Notes under the pieces: model-generated | What the model was told of the DNA's origin: nothing | Databases searched by the model: none | The model's input: the letters and a program-made list of their open reading frames with translations, nothing else | Shown: positions 1-9,892 of the stretch, in pieces | Position numbering within the stretch: the stretch's first letter is position 1 | Layout of the letters: each line of letters opens with the position of its first letter | Translations under genes and position numbers: made by a program | Assembly (NCBI GenBank): GCA_002698985.1 | Contig: PAAY01000040.1 | Span: forward strand, 1 to 64,000 | Length of the DNA stretch: 64,000 bases | Reading direction: 5' to 3' | Origin: Saprospirales bacterium | GTDB taxonomy: Bacteria > Bacteroidota > Bacteroidia > Chitinophagales > Saprospiraceae

Positions 1-31
1 AAGTAAATCTTTGCAATTTAGCAGACTCTGT

Positions 32-179
32 CCCCCCTCGAGGGGGGATAAGGGGGGTGATTTTTTACAATTTGCAAGTAACTGTAAAATCAACCCTCCT
101 GCAATTCTAAAACTGCTGCAAATGAGGGAAATCATTGGTAATCAGGGTATTCACCCCCCCTGACCCCCCTCAAGGGGGG
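32..179. repeat. G/C-run palindromes in the left-end gene-free stretch
   Basis: No gene is visible from position 1 to 317. The stretch holds two short palindromes of the form C6-T-C-(G/A)-A-G6, at 32-47 and 164-179. Each has a further G-run or C-run beside it, and the two copies lie in opposite orientation about 115 bp apart. They resemble REP-type intergenic hairpins. Function is unknown. Confidence 0.5.
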
Positions 180-317
180 AGGAGGGCTAGCAAAGGTGAA
201 CAGCAGTGAAACCATCGATGATTCAAGAATTCAGGGGAGGTTAATTTTTAAATGAACAATCGATTCCTTAAAAAAGACTTTTTGCAGTGCACTCAGGAAT
301 CGAGGATGATCAATATT

Positions 318-1094
318 TCACAATTTAGCCTGTTTGAAGTAATGTGGAAATTGCTCAACTCTCATGGCATCGTTAGGATTGAAAAGGAAAGGCTTGACAT
401 CATTTGCAAGGAACTTGAAATCAAAGGGTTGAATCTTGTCAAGGATGATTTTCCGCAAATCGGTGGGTGATGACACGCCGAGCCTGTAATCGAGGTATTG
501 ATAATTGGGTTTGGTCCATCCCATCAGGAATATCGCATCAAAAAAATCCCTCCCTTTGGGTTGGCGGCGGTTTGTGATGGCATAAAGTTTTTGGCTGAGC
601 AGGATGTCAGGTGGGGTGCAGAAGAGGGATGTAAATACGTCGAATTTGTTGAGGTAGTGAATGTCCGGTTTGTAGGTAAATCCCTGAGGCTCTGTATCTA
701 TGTTGATCAAAATTTTGGCTTCTCTATGCCCACTGAGACCAGCCTGGTGCAACAATCCGGGAAAACGGATATAACAATGAAATGCCCCTCTTAAAACATT
801 TCGAATCTGCACCGTGTACCCTTCTGCTTCCAATCCTGATTTGATCATCTCAGAAACTGATGTGAAATCTTCTTCACTCAAATCAAAATTGTCAAAGTCC
901 AGGTCTTCAGAAAAACGCTGGTTGTTGTGCACAATTCTCAGACAGGTGCCACCGAGGAAACTGAATTGTTGGGCGTAATTACTTTGGAAAATAAGCTCCA
1001 GGATTTTGTACTGAAGATATTCCCGAAGCAGGAACTCTTCACGCCCATGTAAATTAGCGGGGTAGAATTTTATTATTTCATCGAGAGAGATCAT
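318..1094 (-). CDS. AbiEii/AbiGii-family nucleotidyltransferase toxin
   Basis: This is the toxin half of an AbiE-like (type IV) toxin-antitoxin pair. The family carries a nucleotidyltransferase fold and blocks growth, in some members during phage infection. The 258-residue protein shows the fold's GGT motif at 48-50, the metal-binding D-x-D at D64/D66 in SEDLDFD, and the family motif around K169 and K180-D186 (KGRDFFD). Length is normal for the family. It lies 39 bp downstream of the antitoxin gene on the same strand, in the usual antitoxin-then-toxin order. The target nucleotide or RNA cannot be told from sequence. Confidence 0.88.
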   Translation of the reverse strand: MISLDEIIKFYPANLHGREEFLLREYLQYKILELIFQSNYAQQFSFLGGTCLRIVHNNQRFSEDLDFDNFDLSEEDFTSVSEMIKSGLEAEGYTVQIRNVLRGAFHCYIRFPGLLHQAGLSGHREAKILINIDTEPQGFTYKPDIHYLNKFDVFTSLFCTPPDILLSQKLYAITNRRQPKGRDFFDAIFLMGWTKPNYQYLDYRLGVSSPTDLRKIILDKIQPFDFKFLANDVKPFLFNPNDAMRVEQFPHYFKQAKL

Positions 1095-1133
1095 ACTTCT
1101 TGTTTATACCCTACGCGGAGTTGTTCGGTAAAA

Positions 1134-1790
1134 TCAATGCTTTTCATTTCTGAGAAGGTGGGGAGCCAAACCACTTTGTTTTAGGTATAGTTCTCTGAGG
1201 AGGGCAACTCTGTGTTCCAGGATTCGGGAGCCAAAAATTGCCAGGTAACTATTCAGTTTGTCCCAATTGATACGCTCTTCTATTTCGATGAAATTGAATC
1301 GAAATCCTTCCATTTCTTCTCTGGTCTTGATGGTGGATGCATTGAGAAAGTCCAGAATGGCTTTTTCAGGTTCTGCAATTTTAAAATGGAACTCACCTGC
1401 TGGTACCAGCGTGTAGCCGAAAAAGAATGAGCGCTGAAGGTTGCTGTAGCGGAATACTCCAAAGGGTGTATTGAAGGTTGCTGTTTTCTTCGTGCTCATG
1501 GCGGTTGTCATAAATACCCCTTCGGGTATGAATCCATACCAGTGCAGCGCAGAATGGAGTGAAATGTAGGAAGGAGTATAGATCTTATTGGAAATCAAAA
1601 AACGATCGGCATCTGTTCGAACGGGGTTCGAAGCCAGGCGATAGTAACCTCGCCTGATTTTTACAAGGTATCCCTGGCTTTGCCATCTGGTTAGAGCATT
1701 CCTGTCAAAGCCAGGGTAGGCTTTCTCTATTTCCCTGACCTGGATAACCGGATAGCTCTTGAACCTTTCTGAAAACTCTTGAAACTTCAT
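1134..1790 (-). CDS. AbiEi-like antitoxin/transcriptional regulator
   Basis: This is the probable antitoxin and autorepressor of the downstream AbiEii-like toxin. The 218-residue protein begins with a winged-helix region (about residues 1-55, with the wing around GYLVKIRRGYYRLA), as in AbiEi proteins. The rest matches the AbiEi C-terminal domain (SLHSALHWYGFIPE and the EPEKAILDFL segment). AbiEi proteins are known to bind inverted repeats in their own promoter. A perfect 15-bp inverted repeat ends only a few bases upstream of this start codon, which supports both the start and the role. Antitoxicity itself is inferred from gene order and family. Confidence 0.85.
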   Translation of the reverse strand: MKFQEFSERFKSYPVIQVREIEKAYPGFDRNALTRWQSQGYLVKIRRGYYRLASNPVRTDADRFLISNKIYTPSYISLHSALHWYGFIPEGVFMTTAMSTKKTATFNTPFGVFRYSNLQRSFFFGYTLVPAGEFHFKIAEPEKAILDFLNASTIKTREEMEGFRFNFIEIEERINWDKLNSYLAIFGSRILEHRVALLRELYLKQSGLAPHLLRNEKH

Positions 1791-1792
1791 AG

Positions 1793-1830
1793 TTTTCCAA
1801 AATTCAGCATTTATACTGAATTTTGGAAAA
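1793..1830 (-). promoter_or_regulatory. Palindromic operator in front of the abiEi-like gene
   Basis: Two perfectly complementary 15-base arms (TTTTCCAAAATTCAG and its reverse complement) are separated by 8 bases. The repeat ends two bases before the antitoxin start codon. Position and symmetry fit an autoregulatory operator bound by the AbiEi-like protein. It could equally form a hairpin in the mRNA leader. Confidence 0.65.
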
Positions 1831-1961
1831 TTTTAGACGATTTCATCTTTGTGTTCCTTGCAAAAAACCAATTTTCCGTTTGCCACTTTCCTCCTAAATC
1901 AAGCTTTTGAGCGCATCAGCATGATGCTGCATTAAAGAGATGATGCCCCACCAACGATCTT

Positions 1962-2009
1962 AACCCTCCATAATCCTCCATAATCCCCATAATCCTCCAT
2001 AATCCCCAA
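1962..2009. repeat. Short array of the GGATTATxGA intergenic repeat
   Basis: About four copies of a 10-base unit (TAATCCTCCA and variants) lie just past the 3' end of the TonB-domain gene. The same unit recurs in many other spacers of this window (22.0, 36.8, 39.3, 45.7, 45.9 and 57.4 kb). Confidence 0.7.
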
Positions 2010-2011
2010 CC

Positions 2012-3721
2012 TCACCCCCTCATTTGAAACCGGATGGGAAGCTGGTATTGCACCCTGATGGGTTGGCCCCGGGCATCGCGGCCGGGTTCGAATTTGGGGA
2101 GTTGTTTGACCAGCCTGATGGCTTCCTCTTCACAGCCGTAGCCCAGTTTGTTCAATGCCTTAACACTGCTGATCCTGCCGTCTTTTTCGACGATAAAAGA
2201 AACGGTTACAACGCCTTCAATTCGCCTGCGCAAAGCCTCATCGGGGTAGCTCAGTTGTTGGCCCACGAACCTGCGGATGCGATTTTCGGTGCAAGACTCC
2301 TCTCTTTCCTTTTTGCTGTTCTTGCACCCCGGGTAAACGGGTTTTCTGGCCGTTGCTGCCAGTGGGACTGGCGGCGGATTGTTTGCCCCATCATTTGTTG
2401 CGGGTGTTTCGACGGGTTCGGTGACCGGCGATGTTATTCTTTGCTCCCTTTCATTGGCAATGATACCTCCATTGTTTTCACGAATTGGTTGGGCGGTGTT
2501 CTCGTCCTCGTTTTCGTGTGGTTGGATGATCTTATTTGCTTCCGCAACAAAGCGCCCGTCGGGAAAACGATCGAGGTACTTTTTAGGATTGTGCTCTGCA
2601 ATGGCTGCCTCCCAGGTTGCTTTTTCCAGACTGTCGAGAACGTTTCTTGACCTTGCAGCTATTTCGGATTCCGGATCCATATTGGCAATCTGCCTCAATT
2701 CATCCACATCCCCCTTGTTTCGGGCATTTTCGAAGCGTTGGACGAGGCTGGGGTCAGCATTTATTGGGTTGGTGTCGAGCATGGATTTCATGGCCCAGAC
2801 CGCAGCCACCAGTACAAGTGCAATGGGTAAGGCTGTTGCCAGTTTACTCCGGCCGCTGCGCTTTTTGGGCAGTGGTTTAGCAGGCCGGACATAATCTGCA
2901 ACTTCAGTGACAGGAGCAGCGGGGAATGCTGGTTCTGGAGACGCTTTGGCGGCACCACCGGAAAGGGCAATACCTGCAACGGCCGTACTGAGTTTGCCCA
3001 TGCCGGCGGCCCGGTCTTCGGCCTCCGGAACCGGTTCGGCAACGATCTGCACCTTTTCTTCCAAAACCACATTACGCTTCCGCTCAACGCCATTGATGAT
3101 CTCGATGACGGAAATTTTCAGGATCAGGGGGTAGGTTCCGGCTTTCAGCGGTTTGACATAGAACAACCACTCTGTGGGCAAGCCTTTTTCCACGAACTGT
3201 ACCTGTTCGGAGTAGGTCCTGATGCTGAAAGCCTCGTTTTCCGAAGGGTCTATCAGTTCTACGCCCATCACATCTGAGATGCGCAGGTCTTTCACAACAT
3301 CGTGCGATTCTTTCTCCAGCCCAACGTACAGCTCCTCTTTGCTGAAGGCCAGCCGTACCACACAGGTGACTTCAACGTCCTTTTGCATCCGGTGCGGAAT
3401 CCGGTAAAGCACATCCCCGTTGTAAATGGCAGGTTTGGCAGGGCCTGTATCGTTCTCCTGCAGGTCTGCTTCCTCGATGGTGTCGATGAATTCAAGCAGT
3501 GCTGTCCGGATCTTGTTGAATTCCAGTTGGGCATCAGCATCGCTGATGAGACCGGTGAGCAGCTTTTTGTTGCACTCTTTGTAGCGGGCTTTGAGGAGGA
3601 GGAGGTTATTAAAAGCCTCAGAGGAACTCCCAAGCAGGTTTTCCATGGCTTCAATGGCCAGGTCGATCCCTTCGGTGAGCAGTTCTTTAAGGCCTTTCTT
3701 TATCTCAGGTAGTGTTTTCAT
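2012..3721 (-). CDS. Effector-associated-domain-like / TonB C-terminal membrane protein
   Basis: This 569-residue protein has an unusual architecture. Residues 1-88 resemble effector-associated domain 11 (EAD11), a helical adaptor seen in Bacteroidota conflict systems, with the pattern LLLKARY...GLISDADAQLEFNKIRTALLEFID. Residues about 98-230 form a beta-rich domain beginning DVLYRIPHRM. Residues 293-311 are one hydrophobic membrane segment. A low-complexity linker follows, and residues 461-569 are a TonB C-terminal domain (PxYPGC, SYPDEALRRRIEGVVTVSFIVEKDG, GCEEEAIR, LPIRF). The predicted topology puts the EAD-like part in the cytoplasm and the TonB domain in the periplasm. No ExbB/ExbD is adjacent. 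The TonB call is firm. The EAD11 call rests on recognised pattern similarity, and the signalling role is inferred. Confidence 0.75.
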   Translation of the reverse strand: MKTLPEIKKGLKELLTEGIDLAIEAMENLLGSSSEAFNNLLLLKARYKECNKKLLTGLISDADAQLEFNKIRTALLEFIDTIEEADLQENDTGPAKPAIYNGDVLYRIPHRMQKDVEVTCVVRLAFSKEELYVGLEKESHDVVKDLRISDVMGVELIDPSENEAFSIRTYSEQVQFVEKGLPTEWLFYVKPLKAGTYPLILKISVIEIINGVERKRNVVLEEKVQIVAEPVPEAEDRAAGMGKLSTAVAGIALSGGAAKASPEPAFPAAPVTEVADYVRPAKPLPKKRSGRSKLATALPIALVLVAAVWAMKSMLDTNPINADPSLVQRFENARNKGDVDELRQIANMDPESEIAARSRNVLDSLEKATWEAAIAEHNPKKYLDRFPDGRFVAEANKIIQPHENEDENTAQPIRENNGGIIANEREQRITSPVTEPVETPATNDGANNPPPVPLAATARKPVYPGCKNSKKEREESCTENRIRRFVGQQLSYPDEALRRRIEGVVTVSFIVEKDGRISSVKALNKLGYGCEEEAIRLVKQLPKFEPGRDARGQPIRVQYQLPIRFQMRG

Positions 3722-3820
3722 GGCTTGTGCAGTTGTCAGTTCCCATTAGGAAAGTTCCAAATGTAAACTAAAGCTGAGGATTTGCGAAGCGAACCGTGAA
3801 ACAGCCTGGATAAAGCAAGG

Positions 3821-4426
3821 TTATAGCAGCCTGCCCTGGCACATCAGCAGGTCCAGGGCACAGAGGTTGGGCAGAAAACCATGTTTGTCTTCAAAAACCT
3901 GAGGGTAGGGTGGGAGTTCTGCAAGATCTTCGGGCAAGGGCTTTTTGGGGTGTATGGCATTGCGAAGATCCCGGATGCCAGTGGCCGGTTCTTTCTCCCA
4001 ACTTTCGGTTAGTTGCCAGTTTGGCCGCAGGCCGAAGCAACTGTAGAGCGTCGTGAGCAGTGAGAGGTTCCATTCCCAGAGCGTAGTGAATTGTTTTTGG
4101 TAGAGGGGGGCCAGCTCCGGTCCAAAGTGTTCGAAGAACGGTGCTCTGCCATAAGCCGATTGAATGGCCTGCCAATGCCGGGCTTGCCAGGGTTCGTCGT
4201 AAGCAATGCGAACTTCCCGGATGGGCATTTGCTGGTGCTTGCCTTTGCGAAGCGGCACACTCAGTAGTTGGGTGCCGTTGGCCGCAGCGATGAGGCAGCG
4301 GTTGCGCCAGGAGCCCTTGCTGTAATGCTCGCAGGCCTCCAGGTAAACTACCTCTGACCGGGCCATTGCCAGCAGGCTGGCTACCGGCGGCAGGTATTGC
4401 AGTTCTATGAGAATGGAACCTGGCAT
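3821..4426 (-). CDS. WbqC family protein
   Basis: This is a 201-residue WbqC-like protein, a family common in Bacteroidota and found in some polysaccharide or glycopeptide clusters, where it is thought to help modify sugars. Supporting segments are an early LQYLPP, the YSKGSWRNRCLIAAANGTQLLSVPL stretch split by a KG-K motif, RHWQAIQSAYGRAPFFEHFG and the WNLSLL segment. The N-terminus is somewhat short for the family. The gene starts 6 bp after the stop of the upstream DksA-like gene, so the two are probably cotranscribed. The exact substrate is unknown. Confidence 0.8.
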   Translation of the reverse strand: MPGSILIELQYLPPVASLLAMARSEVVYLEACEHYSKGSWRNRCLIAAANGTQLLSVPLRKGKHQQMPIREVRIAYDEPWQARHWQAIQSAYGRAPFFEHFGPELAPLYQKQFTTLWEWNLSLLTTLYSCFGLRPNWQLTESWEKEPATGIRDLRNAIHPKKPLPEDLAELPPYPQVFEDKHGFLPNLCALDLLMCQGRLL

Positions 4427-4432
4427 GGCGGA

Positions 4433-4762
4433 TCAGCGGGCGCAGTTGACGCACAGTGAGCTCTGCGGCATCAACATCAGCCGCCGGATGGGAATGGGCT
4501 TGCCGCATTTAGAGCAGATCCCAAAATCCGGCTTGTCTATTTTGCCCTGCATCTCCTCCAGGTTGCTGAGTTTCTGGCGGGCTTCCCGCAGGGCTGCTTC
4601 CACCACACTCTTGTTCACGATGGCATCCATCCTGGATACCCGACCGATCGCATCATCAGGTGTGATGGGCTGTGCCATTTCTTCATATTCCGCAATGCGA
4701 TCACGGGTTTTTTCGATCTCCTTTTCGATCAACTGCCGTATTTCTTCTTTATCTGGTTGCAT
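4433..4762 (-). CDS. TraR/DksA-family C4 zinc-finger protein
   Basis: This is a small DksA-like regulator of 109 residues. In DksA proteins the coiled coil enters the RNA polymerase secondary channel. Residues 3-75 are predicted alpha-helical and rich in E/K/R. The C-terminal zinc finger has C83-x2-C86 and C104-x2-C107. The ATG at 4762 is preferred to an upstream in-frame TTG because a perfect -7 promoter element (TACGTTTG on the minus strand, 4790-4797) would place the transcript start between them. The downstream wbqC gene follows after 6 bp. Such short Bacteroidota proteins are usually annotated as TraR/DksA C4-type; whether it replaces DksA is not known. Confidence 0.88.
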   Translation of the reverse strand: MQPDKEEIRQLIEKEIEKTRDRIAEYEEMAQPITPDDAIGRVSRMDAIVNKSVVEAALREARQKLSNLEEMQGKIDKPDFGICSKCGKPIPIRRLMLMPQSSLCVNCAR

Positions 4763-4789
4763 GGGTTTCGTTTGAAATTTTGCGAAGTG

Positions 4790-4797
4790 CAAACGTA
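4790..4797 (-). promoter_or_regulatory. Bacteroidota-type -7 element for the dksA-like/wbqC operon
   Basis: The minus strand reads TACGTTTG, a full match to the Bacteroidota -7 consensus TAnnTTTG, 28 bp from the ATG at 4762. No convincing -33 TTTG is visible at the expected spacing, so the call rests on one box. Confidence 0.45.
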
Positions 4798-4884
4798 AAA
4801 AAATGGGCCTGTTCGGTGCATGGGGTTACTGAACGGCCATTGAGGAACTTTGGGGCATAGCTTTACCCAGGTCCTAAAATACAA

Positions 4885-4914
4885 AAGCAGGAAATGCCTG
4901 TGCATTCCCTGCTT
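4885..4914 (-). terminator. Terminator hairpin after the RRM gene
   Basis: A 13-bp stem with one mismatch (AAGCAGG...CCTGCTT) lies just past the stop of the RRM gene. On the minus strand it is followed by T-rich sequence, as expected for an intrinsic terminator. It separates that gene from the dksA-like operon. Confidence 0.6.
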
Positions 4915-4946
4915 TGTTCGGTTGGTATCTTAGTACCTCTCTGGAA

Positions 4947-5240
4947 TTACCAGTTGTTGCGACGGTTGTTACCGTAGCTGTTACCTCCGTTGCGCTCGCG
5001 GCGTGGTTCAGCTTTCTTCACAACGATGGTGCGTCCATCGAGGTCGCTGTCGTTCAATTGGCGGATGGCTTCCAGGGCCTCCTCTTCGTTGTCCATCTCA
5101 ACAAAACCGAATCCCTTTGAGCGACCGGTGAATTTGTCGTTGATGATGTTGGCAGATGAAACTTCTCCAAACTCTTCAAAAGCTTCGCGGAGATCTTCAG
5201 TTTGCGTGTCGTAGTTGAGTTTTGCAACAAAAATGTTCAT
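4947..5240 (-). CDS. RRM-domain RNA-binding protein
   Basis: This is a 97-residue single-RRM protein of the type that is abundant in Bacteroidota and cyanobacteria. RNP2 is at residues 3-8 (IFVAKL) and RNP1 at 42-49 (KGFGFVEM), with the aromatic residues that stack on RNA bases. Residues 80-97 are a short R/G/N-rich tail, often found in RNA chaperones of this group. The ATG at 5240 puts RNP2 directly after the start, which is standard for the family; a longer in-frame extension has no support. A long leader of about 215 nt is inferred from the -7 element at 5464-5471. Likely role: RNA chaperone or post-transcriptional regulation. Confidence 0.9.
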   Translation of the reverse strand: MNIFVAKLNYDTQTEDLREAFEEFGEVSSANIINDKFTGRSKGFGFVEMDNEEEALEAIRQLNDSDLDGRTIVVKKAEPRRERNGGNSYGNNRRNNW

Positions 5241-5463
5241 AACAAAAAAAATAAAAGATGAAATAGTAACAAAGCCAGTAAGGCGTTGGCGTAGCATGTG
5301 AATGCGTCGGCGGAGCAGAACGGAAACAAGAAATTATTAACTGGGGAAATCAGATCGGAACCAAAAAAGGAAGGAAAAGAAAAACCCGAAGGTAAAAAAA
5401 TCAGTGCTGTCGAAACTTGCTGGCTTATCAATGATAACGCAGTCATTCTTTGTAACTGCGGGG

Positions 5464-5471
5464 CAAAGGTA
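5464..5471 (-). promoter_or_regulatory. -7 element and long leader of the RRM gene
   Basis: The minus strand reads TACCTTTG, a perfect TAnnTTTG. If used, it gives a 5' untranslated leader of about 215 nt (5241-5457), which contains A/G-rich and T/C-rich tracts and no other ORF. Long leaders are common for RNA-chaperone genes, but no specific regulatory fold could be assigned. Confidence 0.4.
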
Positions 5472-5644
5472 CGGGAATCAATGTCGCCGTCCTAATTTAT
5501 TTTAAAAAATCTCAAATGTTTTTTTCCGTTAGTTTTCAAAATGATGTGAGGGGGTGCGGCATTAAGTGCTGGTTGTTAGGCTTTTAACTGATGGAGAGGG
5601 TAGTTGTTGCTTCACAGAAATTCTCCGGAACTGACCTATAACAA

Positions 5645-5764
5645 AGAAACCCTCTCCTGCTAACTGCGGGAGAGGGTTCGGTTTATTCATGCGGAAGCTA
5701 ATTACATCATTCCGCCCATGCCACCACCCGGAGGCATGTGGGCATGAGGAGCTTCCGGCTCCGG
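5645..5764 (-). repeat. Duplicated groEL terminator and 3' end (left copy)
   Basis: This segment repeats 8116-8234 in the same orientation. It contains the terminator hairpin (AACCCTCTCC...GGAGAGGGTT) and then the last codons of groEL. From 5688 to 5764 only about three bases differ. The copy is embedded in non-groEL sequence upstream. Together the two copies bracket 5765-8115. Confidence 0.9.
5702..5764 (-). pseudogene. groEL C-terminal remnant
   Basis: On the minus strand the final 20 codons of groEL are preserved in frame ([20 protein letters not shown], then a TAA stop). Similarity to groEL stops abruptly upstream of 5764, so this is a 3' fragment and not a second chaperonin gene. It probably arose when the 2.35-kb segment to its right was inserted or duplicated. 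Confidence 0.88.
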
Positions 5765-5932
5765 CGGGAAGTTGAGAAATCGGACTCTGCCTCTTTGATT
5801 CTTGCTCCTGCCTGACAATTGAATTCCTGCCTTCCTCAACTATTCCAGGTACAACACATGAAAAATAGGGCTGCGTTCTTTTAAAAGTAAAGAGTTGAAA
5901 TAACTTTGCTAAAGTTCATAACGAGGAGGTAA

Positions 5933-6060
5933 TACTCAAAACGAAGTGCTTTGTGCGGCGATCCCGAATCCCGAAATCCTTCGGGATCGGGACCCAAACT
6001 CTCCATACTCTCTGGAATGATAGGCTTGAATTTTCCCAAACTACTTCGACTTGGGTATAG
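5933..6060 (+). mobile_element. MITE-like element, copy A
   Basis: A non-coding element of about 128 bp is bounded by imperfect terminal inverted repeats. The left end reads AATACTCAAAACGAAGTG and the right end ends ACTTCGACTTGGGTATAG. The general arm is TATACYCAARWCGAAGT. The interior differs from copies B and C and contains a CCCGAA...TTCGGG hairpin (5964-5994). No transposase is encoded. Confidence 0.65.
5964..5994. repeat. CCCGAA/TTCGGG hairpin
   Basis: This is an inverted repeat of the type TCCCGAA...TTCGGGA inside MITE-like copy A. Relatives occur at 10479, 20588, 36828 and 43149. Confidence 0.6.
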
Positions 6061-6221
6061 TAATGAATTGAAATGGCAATTCATGCATGTGGGTAAGTTG
6101 AACACAAGAGTTTTCTCAAACAAAAAAAGTAAGTTTTTTACGATGTTTTGCTTGTATGTGGCTTAAATGACCTTACATCATTCCTGTACAGGTTTTACAT
6201 CCAATTTCCTTTGAAACCATT

Positions 6222-6320
6222 TATGCCCAAGTCGAAGTAGTTTGGGGAATTTCCAGCTTTAAACCCCGGAAGGGGTTGGCATTCTGGATCGCCGTCCAAA
6301 GCACTTCATTTTGAGTGTAA
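6222..6320 (-). mobile_element. MITE-like element, copy B (inverted)
   Basis: This is a copy of about 99 bp in reverse orientation to copy A, 160 bp away. Its left boundary reads CCCAAGTCGAAGTAGTTTGG and its right boundary CACTTCATTTTGAGTGTAA. The interior shares the 'TTTAAAGCTGGAA' stretch (minus strand) with copy C at 40.4 kb. Confidence 0.6.
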
Positions 6321-6469
6321 CTGATTCTGTACCGGTGAGCAACAGACCTTCGAGGTGTCAGGTTGAAATTGGCTTTGCCCCAATCATTCGGGGCCTTTAG
6401 CCTGTGTTTTAATTGAAGATGTTTTCACGGAATCGGGAATCTTTGAATTATCACTTCAATAAATGCAAT

Positions 6470-8086
6470 ATGAAAAAGGTAGTTTCAATTTTATGTTTGT
6501 TTTTCGCAATGGCTCTTTGCTCCTTCGGGCAAACTGATTTTAAAAAGCCGGATATTGTAGTTGGCCCAAAGATCAAAGAGTCTAAAAAAATGCTATTGGA
6601 AAGAATTGTCGCTTATGATGGAGACGGACTTTTTGCGGTCAAGAAAAAGAGTGCAGGGTTACTTCCTAAAAATCCAGCGATATTTTTCGAGTACGTTGAT
6701 GCTTCTTTGTCTCCTGTCATCAAGGTGAAATTCAAAGGAAAATATCAGGGTAAGCGGTTGAAATACGAGGGTGTAGTGGTCAAAGATGGCAAGCCTTATG
6801 TTCTTGCATCCGGGGTCAATAACAAACAAAAGAAAAGATACCTGTGTGTCAACAGCTTCAGCAAGGAAACGCTTCAGCCAACAGGTGAATGGCGGAAGAT
6901 TGCAGAATTTAACTATACCAGCCAATTGGTCAGGAAGCTTGGAAAATTTGGTTTTCGAACTTCTCAGGACAGTGCCAGGTTGCTTGTTTATTATACAGAA
7001 CCTTACCAGGACGATGAGACTGAAAAATTCAGCTTTGCTGTATTTGATGCGGATTTCAACAAGCTATGGGGTCGTGAGGTAGAATTACCCGCTTCTATGG
7101 GGCTGTTCAATGTGGAGGATTACGGCTTGGACAACATGGGTAATGTCTATTTTCTGGGTAAGGAGTACGAAGGGAAAAGGAGTAGCTTATTACTAAACAT
7201 CGAGAAAGATCACAAATACACACTTCTGTCTTTTACTGCAGTAAAAGATAGTTTCATTCAACGCGCAATTAAGTTTGAAGGAAAGCTTGCTCGTGAAGCT
7301 AAAATTTTTGTTCGCGGCAAAGGTGATGTGATATGTACGGGCTTTTATGCTCATTCTGATGTGAAGCCATTTATGGGGAACCGTCCATTGGAAGGTGTTT
7401 TTGTAGTTCAGTTACAGGGAGAGGATTTAAGTGTTGAATTTGAAAGTACGAAAGAATTTGATATAGATTTGATTACTCAAAGTATGTTTAAGGCACAAAA
7501 GAAATCAGCGATGAAAAGAGAGGCCGATGGAGGAGTCAATGGGTTGTTTAATTACAAAATAAAAAATATCCTAAATCGGCAGGATGGGGGAGTGTATTTG
7601 ATAGCTGAACATCAATATACTGTGGTGTCGGATAGCCGAACCAAACCTGGTGAATTGGGTGGTGTAACGGTTAATTATGTCTTTAAGGAAATTCTTGTTA
7701 CTAGTTTATCTTCAAACTTTGAGGTTGAGTGGATTAAAATGATACCTAAGAGTCAGTCAGGTAAAAGAAAAGTAAAAGTATATTCGTCATTTTTCCCTTT
7801 CTTAAGGGATGATAAGTTGTATTTAATTTATCTTGATTATACTAAAAGTGTGAAATTGCCAATAGGTGGTTATATGGCGATGAATGGCATGAGTAAAAAA
7901 GCAATAACGATTTTGGTAACTTGTGATCCCATTGGCAATATAGAGAAATATGGCATCGCAACGTATAGCGATGTTAAAGTTTGGCTTCAACCTGTTTATA
8001 GCACCTGGATATCGGACAACGAACTCATAATGTATGGATCCAGGAAAAGGTCGAAGCGATACATTAAGCTAAAATTGTTTGAGTAG
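6470..8086 (+). CDS. Secreted protein of unknown function
   Basis: The product has 538 residues if translation starts at the ATG at 6470, which gives an immediate signal peptide (MKKVVSILCLFFAMALCSFG-Q). An upstream in-frame ATG would bury that signal behind 19 residues. The mature part is rich in beta-strand-like segments with recurring LL-Y/I-D patterns, compatible with a beta-propeller, but I recognise no family. The gene is clearly richer in A+T than groEL next door. It sits alone between two MITE-like elements and the two copies of the groEL 3' end, so lateral acquisition is likely. No promoter with both boxes is evident. Confidence 0.7.
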   Translation: MKKVVSILCLFFAMALCSFGQTDFKKPDIVVGPKIKESKKMLLERIVAYDGDGLFAVKKKSAGLLPKNPAIFFEYVDASLSPVIKVKFKGKYQGKRLKYEGVVVKDGKPYVLASGVNNKQKKRYLCVNSFSKETLQPTGEWRKIAEFNYTSQLVRKLGKFGFRTSQDSARLLVYYTEPYQDDETEKFSFAVFDADFNKLWGREVELPASMGLFNVEDYGLDNMGNVYFLGKEYEGKRSSLLLNIEKDHKYTLLSFTAVKDSFIQRAIKFEGKLAREAKIFVRGKGDVICTGFYAHSDVKPFMGNRPLEGVFVVQLQGEDLSVEFESTKEFDIDLITQSMFKAQKKSAMKREADGGVNGLFNYKIKNILNRQDGGVYLIAEHQYTVVSDSRTKPGELGGVTVNYVFKEILVTSLSSNFEVEWIKMIPKSQSGKRKVKVYSSFFPFLRDDKLYLIYLDYTKSVKLPIGGYMAMNGMSKKAITILVTCDPIGNIEKYGIATYSDVKVWLQPVYSTWISDNELIMYGSRKRSKRYIKLKLFE

Positions 8087-8115
8087 AATTTTTGGTCCAA
8101 AACTTTTCTCACATC

Positions 8116-9824
<1,709 letters not shown>

Positions 9825-9892
9825 TTAGAATGAATGATTGGTTTGCTGACAGTGCCTTGCTTCTGCAAAACACCTGCAACAATAGAAATAGA

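Noticed and set aside
3891-4508. 205-codon minus-strand frame overlapping wbqC and the dksA-like gene
   Set aside because: It is out of frame with both recognised genes and would overlap them almost fully.
5702-5764. A second functional groEL
   Set aside because: Only the last 20 codons and the terminator are present; upstream sequence is unrelated.
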